A stretch of DNA of 64,000 nt from an uncultured Anaerolineae bacterium (GCA_903838415.1 CAILYI010000146.1:62001-126000); one strand, 5' to 3'. Shown: positions 26,965 through 36,097, counted from the first letter of the stretch. Notes: generated by a model from the sequence alone, not told the origin. Translations and numbers: made by a program.

Positions 26965-28389
26965 TTAAAGAGGCAGGGATGCGATATAAGCCTCGCCTTT
27001 TCTGATTAATTCGTCGTGATCGGCGGGCGCCGGGGCTGCCTCCATTAATTGGACGGTATATTCCTGCAAGGCCTGAGCGGCACTTGGTTGGGCCGCGGCC
27101 TGCCACTTTTCCATGCTGAAATGGGGGAAAATCGGGCTGACGTAATAGCCGGTTTTGTAATTCTGCCGGGTGCTCGGCGACGTAAGAAAGCTGCCGCCCG
27201 AACCGACTTTGTCAATTTCATTCAGCGCCGCTTTCTGGTCATCCAATTGGAATCCGCTTGCAAAACGCAGTGACTGGTCGATCACTTCGTGGATATACAC
27301 CAGCGTCTTGGGCGAAATCGCCTTGGATGTGAGCGTATCGCCCACAAATGGCGCCAACCCGCCGCGCGACAGGCTGTAGGTGAGCGTATTCATCCAATAG
27401 GTATCCGCCGCAATCAGGTCAGCGCCCCAGCCCGTGCCGCTGCCGGAAGTGCCGCAGTGCGGCAGGTTGTAATGCTCCATCATTTCGGCGCAGGCCAGGT
27501 TAATCAAAATACTCTGCGGATCATAAAAATTGACCAGTTGCTTCATGTCAAAATAGACCGGCAGCATCCCCAACAGGATCGGCGCGCCCGCCTTCATGAT
27601 CTGGCTGATCGTCAGCCCGGCCAGCAATTCAGCCATCAAGACCGCCAAAATCCCTGCCGGGGTGATGGGCGTGGATGCCCCGGCCATGCTGTAATTGGAG
27701 AAAATGACCGGCAGTCCGCGCTCGATGGCAAGCTGCATCTTCTCCAATGTCCCGGCATTCATCACCAGCGGAGAAAGCGGGTTGAAATAGGGGATCACAA
27801 ACGGTTTCTCGCCAAGATTACCATGCAGATGCTCGAACATATCCAGAACTGCCGGGAATTTCTCTTCGTCAGAGACCAGCAGGACGATCGGTTTGGTGGT
27901 GTTGGCGATCATTTCGAGATTGCCATACAAGTCCGAGTATTTTTCGGGCACATCCTGGACAATTCCGACGGTTGAAATGACTTCATAGTGCTTCAGGCGC
28001 GAACCGAGCCGCACCATCTCGCGCATATTGGCGCGGGTGAAGGCGGTCAGGTTGTCAGTGTGCGGGTCCTGATAGTACAAAGCCGTCACCCCAACGCCAA
28101 AGTGCATGCGCCCATCCCCCATCCGAAAGGCCGGATTTCCCAGCCGGTCGAAGATTTCGATCGTGGACGGGGCCGTGCCGAGCGCCCACTCCACCACTTC
28201 GGCGGGAAAACGCACCTGCGCCCCATCCACCGCATTCGGCCCCAGCTTTTTAATCAAAAGTTCCCGCACCGGGACAGAATCGATGCGAACACCGGTCGTC
28301 GAAAGGATTTCCAGGGCATACTGATGGACTTGCTCAATTTGCTCATCAGATAGAAGCGAGATACGCGGGCGGGCATTGTTGGCAGACAT
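26965..28389 (-). CDS. Non-pyrrolysine MttB-family methyltransferase
   Basis: The 474-residue protein belongs to the trimethylamine methyltransferase (MttB) superfamily. It begins LSDEQIEQVHQYALEILSTTG, then has SRLKHYEVISTVGIVQDVPE, PLSPLVMNAGTLEKM and GTSGSGTGWGADLIAADTYW. Its frame contains no amber codon, so it is a non-Pyl member like the glycine-betaine:corrinoid methyltransferase MtgB and its relatives. Family members move a methyl group from a quaternary or tertiary amine to a corrinoid protein. No corrinoid protein or corrinoid:folate methyltransferase gene is in the window. It is co-oriented with the TMADH-like gene, suggesting joint use of a methylated amine. Confidence 0.88.
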   Translation of the reverse strand: MSANNARPRISLLSDEQIEQVHQYALEILSTTGVRIDSVPVRELLIKKLGPNAVDGAQVRFPAEVVEWALGTAPSTIEIFDRLGNPAFRMGDGRMHFGVGVTALYYQDPHTDNLTAFTRANMREMVRLGSRLKHYEVISTVGIVQDVPEKYSDLYGNLEMIANTTKPIVLLVSDEEKFPAVLDMFEHLHGNLGEKPFVIPYFNPLSPLVMNAGTLEKMQLAIERGLPVIFSNYSMAGASTPITPAGILAVLMAELLAGLTISQIMKAGAPILLGMLPVYFDMKQLVNFYDPQSILINLACAEMMEHYNLPHCGTSGSGTGWGADLIAADTYWMNTLTYSLSRGGLAPFVGDTLTSKAISPKTLVYIHEVIDQSLRFASGFQLDDQKAALNEIDKVGSGGSFLTSPSTRQNYKTGYYVSPIFPHFSMEKWQAAAQPSAAQALQEYTVQLMEAAPAPADHDELIRKGEAYIASLPL

Positions 28390-28549
28390 GAGTACTCCTG
28401 AATGAATTAAGAATGACAGCTGAAGTACAGATCATCAAGGGAGATGGGCCGGAAAAAGCTTTTTTGGTACAGTCGCCGTTCAGCAGGGTAATATTTTACA
28501 GGAAATCCGGGAAAACCTGTACCGAAAAGATGCTTCGTCAGCATCAAAA

Positions 28550-28579
28550 CCGGGCTCCGAGATTGAACTCGGAACCCGG
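28550..28579 (-). terminator. Terminator of the sensor kinase gene
   Basis: Arms CCGGGCTCCGAG (28550-28561) and CTCGGAACCCGG (28568-28579) pair at 11 of 12 positions with a 6-nt loop. On the minus strand the stem is followed by TTTT. It lies just after the kinase stop at 28607. Confidence 0.75.
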
Positions 28580-28606
28580 TCGAAGCCAGATTCGTTTTGC
28601 GGATTT

Positions 28607-30310
28607 TCAAATTCCCTGGGGTTGCTGCGCTGTTTCCAGACGCCGCCGCACCGGGAGCTGCAGGCGAATCCGTGTGCCGGTTCCAGGCGCACTTTCGATG
28701 AAGAACTGCCCTGCAAACTGTCGGGTACGCTCGCACATATTTATCAGCCCCATGCCCCCGATTCGAACCTGGTTTGGATCAAATCCGCAGCCATTATCGG
28801 CAACCTCGGCCATAAAAAGACCATCACCCTGCCGTAAACTGATCGAGATCGTATCGGCTCCGGAATGTCGTAAGGCATTATTCAACGCTTCGAGCAGGAT
28901 ATAAAAAATTTCGCGCTGCTGGGCAGCCTCCAGAGAAAGTGAAGGCGGCGCTTCAAAATGGATCTGCGTTTCAGCCTGAGAGCCAACCTGAGCAATCCGC
29001 TCCGTGATGGCCTTGACGAGATCAAAACCAAGATCAGCGGTCGATTCCAGTTGAAGTTCGGTAATTAAAGCCCGCATTTCGCTCAAGGCCAGCCTTGAAC
29101 TGGTCGTGATACGTGACATCACGGATTCCACCTGTTCATATTTGGCCTGTTCCAGGCGCTGACTGGCAGTTTCAGCTGAAAGCACCAGGCTGTTTAGATA
29201 TTGGGTGATCGAATCATGCAGGGTGCGGGCGATTTTCTGACGTTCTTGCCAGGCGAATTGACGATTGCTTTCGGCGACTTTGAGCTGCTCCGCCTCCACC
29301 CAATCGCTGACGTCACGCAGGATCATCAAATCCCCAGCGTATCCCCGGCCACGGATCATCAAGGGGGTCGTTTTCACCTGGGTTGGGATTCCATGCAGCG
29401 AAAACATCTTCTCGCTCCCTTGCCGGAGTTTGATCTCCGAAAAGAATTCGGCGATTTCAGCCGAAACGGTTTCCAGGGTGTGACCGACCAGGCTTGCTTG
29501 AGGGATTTGTAGAAATTTTTGCGCAGCCGGATTGACCTGCATCACTCTGCCCCTGGCATCCAGCACAAGAATCCCATCATCGGTCTGCTCAAAAAAAAGG
29601 TTATACGCCACGGGCAAAAAATCGAGCAATCTGAAACGCAGCAGCGCCAGATAAATCACCAGAACCGTCCCCAAAAAACCAATCGGAGTGATATCAAGGT
29701 GAGGGATTAGCGTAATCCTAAAGATGTACATTGTTCCGCTCAGCAGCGGAAACATATACGCCACCATCAACGCAGCAATCTGCCGCTGGTACAAAAAATT
29801 AAATGAGGCCCAATCGTGAATCAGACGAAAATAAACAAAGAGTGCCGCTGCATAAATATAACCTGTATGCACCCAGAACCAGAAACCGTGCTGATAGATC
29901 AGTACATTTGCCTGAGCATCCCCTAAAACAAAGCCACTCCACACCCAGCCATGCCAGGCATTGGTCAAGGCAAAAACCAGGGTGAGCGCCGGGATCAGAA
30001 AAATCGCCAGCATGCCGCGCGCTGAAATACTTGTGCCCAAATACGTCAGCGTAAACAGGATTAGAAACGGCGATACGGCAGAAAAACCGATATAAAGAAT
30101 TTGCGAACAGAGGATTTTTTGCGCCGGATCAATGATGAGGGCTTCGATCGCCGCCACCAAGGACCATTGTGAAATGGCGATTGTGCTCAATACCAGCCAA
30201 TTTCCCCCCGGCCCAGCGCGATGCTTCCAGACCGCCCATACCAAAATTGCTGAGATCAGGAACGTAGCGAGATATGCAAAAACAAAAGGCAGCTCAAATG
30301 GCGATCTCAT
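28607..30310 (-). CDS. 7TM sensor histidine kinase with PAS domain (NarL/DegS-type kinase core)
   Basis: The 567-residue protein has about seven N-terminal membrane helices (to about residue 225) of the histidine-kinase 7TM type. A PAS domain follows (VAYNLFFEQTDDGILVLDAR, about 235-345), then a HisKA_3 dimerisation segment with phosphoacceptor His365 in RTLHDSITQYL. A HATPase domain completes it, with an N box (LLEALNNALRHSGA), DNGCGFD and GGMGL. Kinases of this class phosphorylate LuxR/NarL-type response regulators. None is encoded next to it, so it is an orphan by location. The input signal is unknown. Confidence 0.93.
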   Translation of the reverse strand: MRSPFELPFVFAYLATFLISAILVWAVWKHRAGPGGNWLVLSTIAISQWSLVAAIEALIIDPAQKILCSQILYIGFSAVSPFLILFTLTYLGTSISARGMLAIFLIPALTLVFALTNAWHGWVWSGFVLGDAQANVLIYQHGFWFWVHTGYIYAAALFVYFRLIHDWASFNFLYQRQIAALMVAYMFPLLSGTMYIFRITLIPHLDITPIGFLGTVLVIYLALLRFRLLDFLPVAYNLFFEQTDDGILVLDARGRVMQVNPAAQKFLQIPQASLVGHTLETVSAEIAEFFSEIKLRQGSEKMFSLHGIPTQVKTTPLMIRGRGYAGDLMILRDVSDWVEAEQLKVAESNRQFAWQERQKIARTLHDSITQYLNSLVLSAETASQRLEQAKYEQVESVMSRITTSSRLALSEMRALITELQLESTADLGFDLVKAITERIAQVGSQAETQIHFEAPPSLSLEAAQQREIFYILLEALNNALRHSGADTISISLRQGDGLFMAEVADNGCGFDPNQVRIGGMGLINMCERTRQFAGQFFIESAPGTGTRIRLQLPVRRRLETAQQPQGI

Positions 30311-30464
30311 CAGCGATCAATTCACCCGGAAACTTCATCGGCGGCAATAATACTGATGTAGATTATAGCATTCCCCGAAGTTTGAGCTATGAGCAATTCT
30401 CGTAATCTCGTAAGTCAGGAGATAGCACGAAGCCCATCGCGCTGTCACCATTCAACAGGGCGGA

Positions 30465-31073
30465 TCAAGCCATCATCAACCAAAATGTCAGACCAAAGAT
30501 CATCAGCCCGGCGGCGAAACCAGCCAACACATCCAAAATGTAATGCTGTTTGGTAAACAGAGTGGAAATCGCAATCAAAATAGCCCAAATCAGGGTCATA
30601 CTGCCCGCTGCCGCGCCAAATGTCATAAAAATGACCGCAACCACCGGCACCGAAAGCCCGACGTGCATACTTGGGAAATTGCCATAAGGCTTACAGGTCG
30701 CCTGGAACAAGGTAAGCAGTTTGCCCGAAAACCCGGCAGCGTTGACCTGCTCCACCCGCTCGATTTTGCTGGGAACAATGGCATGAATCAGGCTGGAAAT
30801 CACGCTGATGGCGACAAAGCTGACCAGCATCCAATAAAATTGCCTCGCATCGGACAGCACAAGGAAGGGCAGGATGACAAAGATGTAGGTAGAAAAATAT
30901 GCCAGCGCGAAAAGCGGCATGAAGGGAATTTTCCGGTCGATGGACAGTCCCAGGTCAAGGCGACGATCGGGGTCCACTTGCAGGCGGTTGACAAAAAAAT
31001 AGATAACGAGCCACCCCAACAGGGTCAGAGTCAGGATTTCGAGGCGAAAAGGTAGTGAGAGAACTTCGTGCAA
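30465..31073 (-). CDS. PAP2-family membrane phosphatase
   Basis: The 202-residue protein has about six hydrophobic segments and the PAP2 signature split over the second half: KPYGNFPSMHVGLS (with PSMH in place of the usual PSGH) and TKQHYILDVLAGFAAG with the catalytic His. Such enzymes dephosphorylate lipid phosphates, for example phosphatidate or polyprenyl diphosphate, or transfer phospho-headgroups as in inositol-phosphoceramide-synthase-like members. The PSMH variant is typical of the latter subgroup. It stands alone between the sensor kinase and the GntR regulator. Confidence 0.85.
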   Translation of the reverse strand: MHEVLSLPFRLEILTLTLLGWLVIYFFVNRLQVDPDRRLDLGLSIDRKIPFMPLFALAYFSTYIFVILPFLVLSDARQFYWMLVSFVAISVISSLIHAIVPSKIERVEQVNAAGFSGKLLTLFQATCKPYGNFPSMHVGLSVPVVAVIFMTFGAAAGSMTLIWAILIAISTLFTKQHYILDVLAGFAAGLMIFGLTFWLMMA

Positions 31074-31181
31074 GGTTTACTCCGCTGATACTCAGGTGAT
31101 TTTTGGTGAGCACACAGCAACATTGTACCAGCCACAGCATCAGTGCTTGCCATTTGTGCTTCATCGCACTATACTCAAAGC

Positions 31182-32276
31182 ATGGATCAATCCCATCTTT
31201 ACCAGCAAATCGTCGAATCAATTCGCGCTGAGATTCTCTCGGGTGTGCTCAAACCGGGCGATCCCCTGCCCGCCATGCGCAAACTGACCGAGCAATGGGA
31301 CTGCACCACCGGCACGATCATGCGCGCTTACCAGGAACTGGCCCGCCAGGGACTGGTAATCAGTCATGTTGGTCAGGGCACCAAGGTGGTGGATACGCTG
31401 CCGGAGCAGAATCAAACTCCGTTGCGGCGGGCGACGCTCTTTAATCGCACCGAGTCTTTCCTGCTTGAAATCATGACCGCCGGATACACTCCCGATGAAA
31501 TTGAACAATCGCTGCGCGTGGCGCTCGACCGCTGGCGGACATTCTCCAGCGCACCGGAGCAGCCAGCGCCTGATGTTTTACGCTTTGTCGGCAGCCACGA
31601 CCCGGCCATGGCGCTGATCGCCGCCCATTATCACGAAGTGACCGAAGGCTTTACCCTGCAACTCTCTTTCACCGGCAGCCTGGGCGGACTGATTGCCCTG
31701 GCTGAGAAAAAAGCCGATCTGGCAGGTTGTCACCTGTGGGATGAGAATACCGATACTTACAACGAGCCCTTTGTGCAAAAATTATTGCCGGGACAAAAAG
31801 TAGCGCTGTTGACGCTGGCCCAGCGCCGCGTGGGCTTGATCCTCACGCCGGGAAATCCGCTCGGGGTGCGGGATTTGACGGATCTGGCCCGGGTGGGAAT
31901 CCGTTTCGTTAATCGGCAGCCAGGCTCCGGGACGCGCGTCTGGCTGGATGCCCAGCTCCAGCGCGCGGGCCTCGACCCATCCACCATATCCGGCTATTCC
32001 GACGAAAAAATGACTCATTCCGAAGTGGCGCGCGCCATCAGCAAGGGCCAGGTGGATGTCGGCCTGGGCGTGGAAACCGCGGCGCTGTCCTTCGGGCTCA
32101 ATTTCCAACTGCTGACGACCGAGCGCTACGATCTGGTCATCCCCGCCGAAACATGGGAGATGGACACCGTCCAGGCGCTCAAAGGCTGGCTCGACTCGCC
32201 CCAGGCCAAAACCGCCATCCACAACCTGGGCGGCTACGATACCACCCAGACCGGCACGGTTCACTGGGTTGCGTAA
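31182..32276 (+). CDS. GntR-type regulator with PBP-like ligand domain
   Basis: The ATG at 31182 gives 364 residues. Residues 1-70 form a GntR winged helix (DQSHLYQQIVESIRAEILSG, GDPLPAMRKLTEQW, GTIMRAYQELARQGLV). The C-terminal part is a substrate-binding-protein-like domain (PBP_like) with GSLGGLIALAEKKADLAGCH, GNPLGVRDLTDLARVGIRFVNRQPGSGTR and VDVGLGVETAA. PBP_like domains also occur in MoeA-like and molybdate-related proteins. With XdhC immediately downstream (convergent) and ModAB nearby, a ligand such as molybdate, tungstate or a cofactor is plausible but inferred. The in-frame extension to 31143 is rejected as it lacks family sequence. Confidence 0.85.
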   Translation: MDQSHLYQQIVESIRAEILSGVLKPGDPLPAMRKLTEQWDCTTGTIMRAYQELARQGLVISHVGQGTKVVDTLPEQNQTPLRRATLFNRTESFLLEIMTAGYTPDEIEQSLRVALDRWRTFSSAPEQPAPDVLRFVGSHDPAMALIAAHYHEVTEGFTLQLSFTGSLGGLIALAEKKADLAGCHLWDENTDTYNEPFVQKLLPGQKVALLTLAQRRVGLILTPGNPLGVRDLTDLARVGIRFVNRQPGSGTRVWLDAQLQRAGLDPSTISGYSDEKMTHSEVARAISKGQVDVGLGVETAALSFGLNFQLLTTERYDLVIPAETWEMDTVQALKGWLDSPQAKTAIHNLGGYDTTQTGTVHWVA

Positions 32277-32311
32277 ATCTTCTTAAACACGATCCCGCAA
32301 CGAACGCGGGA

Positions 32312-32365
32312 CAAGCGGACACGAAGAACTCAAAGGAAAACCTTTGCGTCCTTCGTGTCCGCTTG
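32312..32365. repeat. Long perfect hairpin between converging genes
   Basis: Arms CAAGCGGACACGAAG (32312-32326) and CTTCGTGTCCGCTTG (32351-32365) are perfectly complementary. Inside them CAAAGG (32331-32336), AAAA and CCTTTG (32341-32346) form a second stem. It may terminate the converging GntR and XdhC genes, but it lacks a T tract and its right arm resembles the element near 36155, so it may be a dispersed palindromic element. Confidence 0.7.
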
Positions 32366-32382
32366 CTCCGCCGAATTACCAA

Positions 32383-33447
32383 TTACAAATTACCACTCGC
32401 CGGCATGCCATGCTTCGCCGAGACCATCTCCGCCAAAATCGACAACGCAATTTCATCCGGCAGCACCGCGCCGATATTCATTCCGATTGGCGCGCGCAGG
32501 CGCCCCAACTGCTCATCGCTCACGCCCAGGTCCCGCAGCGCCGCAAAACGCAGCGGGATTTTTTTGCGCGTCCCCAGCACGCCCACGTAGCGCGCCGGGC
32601 TTTTCAGCGCCACCGCCAGCGCCGGATTATCCAGTTTCTCGTCATGGCTGATGACAGCAATATACGTACCTTCGTCCGGGCGCAGTTTTTCCAGCGCGAT
32701 GGACGGCCAATCGGTCAGCAGTTCATCGACGTGCGGAAAGCGCTCACGCGTGGCAAACGCCTCGCGCGGATCAATCACAATCGTGTGATACCCCAGCGCC
32801 TTGCCCAGCGTTACCAGCGGGATGGCAATATGCACCGCGCCAATCACCACCAGCCGCGAGAGCGGCGCGAACACGTCCACAAACACATCCACCGTTTCGC
32901 CCGCCAGCGTAAAAGCCTTCCAGGTGGTTTCCTGCACGGCGATCTGCGCCTGCATCCACTCGGCAGCCTGTTCATCGAGCGCCGCGCTGCCCAGGCTGCC
33001 GAGCGTGCGCCCGTCCGGCCAGAGCATCAACTTGTTTCCCAGCCCCGCCCCGGCGATGACCGTCGCCACCGCCGCCAGCTGTCCCTGCTCCAGGCAGGTT
33101 TTCAGCGATGGGTAAATTTCAACCCAACCCGGCGATTCCAGCGTCTCGACGAACACATCCAGCGAGCCGCCGCAACTCAGTCCCACTTCCCACGGGTTTT
33201 CGTCACCCACCACGCCATAATGCAACAGTTTCGGCGTGCCGCTTTTCATCACGCCCTGCGCTTCCTCGTACACCACGCCCTCGATACAGCCACCCGTCAC
33301 CGACCCGGCGATTTCCTGCTGGGTGGTCATCGCCATCTTGGCCCCCAGCGGGCGCAGCGACGACCCTTCACGCTTGACATTCGTGGCAATCGCCACCGGC
33401 TTCCCGGCTGCGCGCCAGGCTTCCACTTCCACAAAAACTTCACGCAT
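32383..33447 (-). CDS. xdhC: XdhC/CoxI-family molybdenum hydroxylase maturation protein
   Basis: The start at 33447 follows GCGAGG and gives 354 residues. Family marks are VAIATNVKREGSSLRPLGAKM, EIAGSVTGGCIEG and VGLSCGGSLDVFVE. A C-terminal Rossmann domain follows (LVVIGAVHIAIPLVTLGKALG, YHTIVIDPREAFATRERFPHVDE). XdhC proteins bind molybdopterin cofactor, promote its sulfuration and insert it into xanthine-dehydrogenase-type enzymes. The target here is presumably the aldehyde-oxidoreductase-like enzyme at 40278. The gene overlaps the CoA-ligase-like gene by 8 nt and ends the accessory operon. Confidence 0.92.
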   Translation of the reverse strand: MREVFVEVEAWRAAGKPVAIATNVKREGSSLRPLGAKMAMTTQQEIAGSVTGGCIEGVVYEEAQGVMKSGTPKLLHYGVVGDENPWEVGLSCGGSLDVFVETLESPGWVEIYPSLKTCLEQGQLAAVATVIAGAGLGNKLMLWPDGRTLGSLGSAALDEQAAEWMQAQIAVQETTWKAFTLAGETVDVFVDVFAPLSRLVVIGAVHIAIPLVTLGKALGYHTIVIDPREAFATRERFPHVDELLTDWPSIALEKLRPDEGTYIAVISHDEKLDNPALAVALKSPARYVGVLGTRKKIPLRFAALRDLGVSDEQLGRLRAPIGMNIGAVLPDEIALSILAEMVSAKHGMPASGNL

Positions 33448-34723
33448 TTTGACCTCGCTTGAGCACTCGTTTAAGTAAATTTCCAACTTCGTGTGGATTA
33501 TGGTGGCAGCGCACCACTGTTTTTATGGATGAAACGCCCCGCAGCGCCTGCTCCACCAAACTGGTGGAATCCACGTTGGTCAGCATCTGCGTTTCGACGA
33601 GCAGGGACGCTTCCGCCCCGACTCCTGTCACCGTTACCGAAAAATTGAGCAGCCCCGGTATGGGAAACAACGCCTCGTCAAAATCCGGCAACTTCAGGGT
33701 TTCATCGCCAACGGAGACGAACCCGCTAAAGCGCCCGCGGACTTTTTCCAGCGTCCGCAAGCCGGTCTCACACGGACACTTTCCCGGCACAAACCGGCTC
33801 CGGTCGCCTATCCGGTAGCGGATCAGCGGCATTCCGCGCCGCGTCAGCGTGGTAAAAACCACCTCGCCGTATTCGCCATCCGGCACCGGCTCCCCGCTTT
33901 CAGGGTTGACAATCTCAAAGTACAAATCCGCTTCGCGCAGGTGATAACCGCGGTGGGCTTCACATTCCACGCCGCCGCCCAGGCCCATCTCCGTCGCGCC
34001 GTAGTGATTGAACACTTCGCAGCCCCAAATCCGCTCCAGCTCGCGCACAATCGCCGCCGGGACGTAATCCGTCGAGAGCAGCACCGTGCGCGGCGCCTTG
34101 TTGCGCGGATTCCAGCGCCGCGCCAGTCCCAAAATCTGCGTCGGCGACCCGACCAGGCAATCCGCCTGTTCACGTTCCGAGTTAGTCCCGGTTCCAGCAC
34201 GGGACATCGTTTCCAGGGCATGGTTCGGGTCACGCACCGGCCCATACGGCAGCGGGATTCTATCCTGCCGAGCCAATCCCAGACGAAGCAAATCGCCCAC
34301 ACTGCCGGGCGTTTCACCGGGCAAAAAAATCAGCACCCGCTCCCCCGGCTCCGTCAGCGTGGACATGCCCGCCCCGAAAAAGTCGATGGTCAGTTCCTGG
34401 TCCTCCGCGGTGAAATAAATCCGCTTGGGTTCGCCGGTTGTCCCCGAACTTTGCAGCGTCACCACGCGCCGAATCTCATCCTGCGAGACGCACACAAACC
34501 GCAACGGATTCTCACGCACGTCCTCCGGCGTGGTGAACGGGAACTGCCGGAAATCCGCCAAATTCTCCAGTTTTTCAGGCATTCCGGCCAAATGTTTGCG
34601 GTAAAACGCACTTTTGCCGCGTGCCAAGGCCAGTGTTTCATTCAACTTCAACAACTGCCAATCGGCAAGGTCGCTGGCGAATGTTTTTTGTTTAATCCAG
34701 GGGTCAAGTGACGTGAGTTTCAT
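33440..34723 (-). CDS. AMP-dependent CoA-ligase-like protein (DVU_1553 type)
   Basis: The 427-residue protein resembles phenylacetate-CoA ligase. It has the AMP-binding loop LQSSGTTGEPKRIYFT, GCEVFNHYGATEMGLGGGVECE, and GMPLIRYRIGDRSRFVPGKCPC before the mobile C-terminal domain. Such enzymes adenylate a carboxylate and form a thioester. In this setting, between a radical SAM protein and XdhC, it matches the family I recall as DVU_1553 AMP-dependent CoA ligases, which accompany aldehyde-oxidoreductase-type molybdenum enzymes. It might activate the acid produced by the oxidoreductase, but that is conjecture. Its start lies within the end of the radical SAM gene (20-nt overlap). A short GC-rich repeat is inserted at 34182-34205. 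Confidence 0.85.
   Translation of the reverse strand: MKLTSLDPWIKQKTFASDLADWQLLKLNETLALARGKSAFYRKHLAGMPEKLENLADFRQFPFTTPEDVRENPLRFVCVSQDEIRRVVTLQSSGTTGEPKRIYFTAEDQELTIDFFGAGMSTLTEPGERVLIFLPGETPGSVGDLLRLGLARQDRIPLPYGPVRDPNHALETMSRAGTGTNSEREQADCLVGSPTQILGLARRWNPRNKAPRTVLLSTDYVPAAIVRELERIWGCEVFNHYGATEMGLGGGVECEAHRGYHLREADLYFEIVNPESGEPVPDGEYGEVVFTTLTRRGMPLIRYRIGDRSRFVPGKCPCETGLRTLEKVRGRFSGFVSVGDETLKLPDFDEALFPIPGLLNFSVTVTGVGAEASLLVETQMLTNVDSTSLVEQALRGVSSIKTVVRCHHNPHEVGNLLKRVLKRGQNA
34182..34205. repeat. Short GC-rich repeat, copy A
   Basis: TAGTCCCGGTTCCAGCACGG on the plus strand matches, in opposite orientation, the copies at 37455-37477 and 39864-39887. In the minus-strand CoA-ligase gene it is read as residues SRAGTGT before NSERE, an apparent in-frame insertion. 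Confidence 0.6.
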
Positions 34724-36065
34724 AGGCTTTCCGATACAGCGAGCGCCCTTGCCGGTCCGTCAAGTTGTAAGCGCAGAACGGCACCAGGCGTCCATCCGGG
34801 CTGGCGGTGTGGATGTAGCAGTCGCGCAGACGATCCAAGTCGAGGGTCCAGGCGTCCTGAAAGGCCATCCCGGAGACGCAGAAGGTGTGGGTGCGCTTGC
34901 GTTCGAGAAAGACATCCCATTCGCCAAAACTCGGCCCACTGATAACGGAAAGGCTCGTCGCGGGCGTTGACCAATGCTCGGCCACAAATTCACGCGAGCG
35001 GGCTGCCCCCTCCGCCGCCGGGACGGGCTGACAGCACGACTCGCCTTGATGGCGGGTGAGTGGCTTGAGCGCGCCATCCGGCATCAGTACATAGTTGCCG
35101 TGGAAGGAACACAGCGCGTTCTCCCCGCCGGGCGGACACAGCGTCGCTACGGGAATCAGGCCGCCGGTTTGGGTTTCGATGGCGCGGATCACTTCCGGGA
35201 TGGTGATGCGCCTTTCGTCGGTGGGCGGCTCAGGATAGCGTCCAAAATAACTGACCGGCTGGAAGTTCACACCTCGCACCGTCGGCATGTGACTCAGCGC
35301 CAGTTTCAGAATTTCGCCAATATTGTCGGTGTTGACGCCCGGCACGAGCGTCGGCACCAACACCACGCCGATACCCAGGCTGGCGCAGTTTTCGATGACC
35401 GCCATTTTCTTTTCGAGCAATTCCCGCCCACGAATGGCGCGGAAAATTTCGTCGCGTGTGCCGTCAAATTGCAGGAAAACCGTCGAAAGCCCGGCATCCT
35501 TGAGTTCGGCCAGGTACGGTAAATCGCGGGCAATCCGCAGGCCATTGGTGTTCAACTGGAAAAAGGTAAAGCCATACGAGCGCCCAATGCGGATGATTTC
35601 GGGCAAATCGTCACGGACGCACGGCTCGCCGCCCGAAAGCTGGATGTTGAACGGCCCGCCCGCTTCCAGCAGTCGTTGGAACCAGGCGCGGATTTCGGCG
35701 TAGGTCAGGTCAGGCGGAGGGCAGTTCGCCGCATCCGCAAAGCAGACCGGGCAATGCAAATCACAGCGCTGCGTTACTTCGAGCAGCACGCAACAGGATT
35801 GCTGTTCATGCTCGGGGCACAAGCCGCAGTCAAACGGACAGCCCTGCCGCACTTCGGTGAACGGATTTTTGGGATACGAAGGGGTTTTGGGACGCACCCA
35901 GCCAGAGAAAGCCGGGATTCCGCGCCAGATGATGGTCTTAAAATGCCCGTGTTCGGGGCATTCCTTTTCGAGATAGACGTCCTCGCCATATTGCACCCGC
36001 GCGGCGGGGATGCGGGCGAGGCAGTCAGGGCAAACACTCTCTGTTGTCGAGAGAATTTCAGCCAT
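34704..36065 (-). CDS. trsS: Radical SAM protein of the molybdenum hydroxylase accessory locus (TrsS-like)
   Basis: The 453-residue protein has a radical SAM CxxxCxxC motif, Cys101, Cys105 and Cys108 (RCDLHCPVCFA), with LSGGEPCVRDD downstream. It also has cysteine pairs before the core: CPDC (12-15), Cys36, and CPFDCGLC (76-83) followed by CC at 91-92. This cysteine-rich N terminus and the gene context fit the family I recall as radical SAM (seleno)protein TrsS. Here all sites read as Cys and no in-frame TGA suggests selenocysteine. The reaction is unknown. It lies between the C-GCAxxG-C-C gene and the CoA ligase, whose start it overlaps. Confidence 0.88.
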   Translation of the reverse strand: MAEILSTTESVCPDCLARIPAARVQYGEDVYLEKECPEHGHFKTIIWRGIPAFSGWVRPKTPSYPKNPFTEVRQGCPFDCGLCPEHEQQSCCVLLEVTQRCDLHCPVCFADAANCPPPDLTYAEIRAWFQRLLEAGGPFNIQLSGGEPCVRDDLPEIIRIGRSYGFTFFQLNTNGLRIARDLPYLAELKDAGLSTVFLQFDGTRDEIFRAIRGRELLEKKMAVIENCASLGIGVVLVPTLVPGVNTDNIGEILKLALSHMPTVRGVNFQPVSYFGRYPEPPTDERRITIPEVIRAIETQTGGLIPVATLCPPGGENALCSFHGNYVLMPDGALKPLTRHQGESCCQPVPAAEGAARSREFVAEHWSTPATSLSVISGPSFGEWDVFLERKRTHTFCVSGMAFQDAWTLDLDRLRDCYIHTASPDGRLVPFCAYNLTDRQGRSLYRKAYETHVT

Positions 36066-36097
36066 TATCGTTCAAGCCTATAAAACGAACTACCACC

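Noticed and set aside
26965-28389. Pyrrolysine in the MttB homologue
   Set aside because: The 474-codon frame has no internal amber codon, so it is a non-Pyl member.
32344-33462. Plus-strand open frame of 372 codons over xdhC
   Set aside because: Arg/His-rich shadow of the minus-strand xdhC gene; no ribosome site or family motif.
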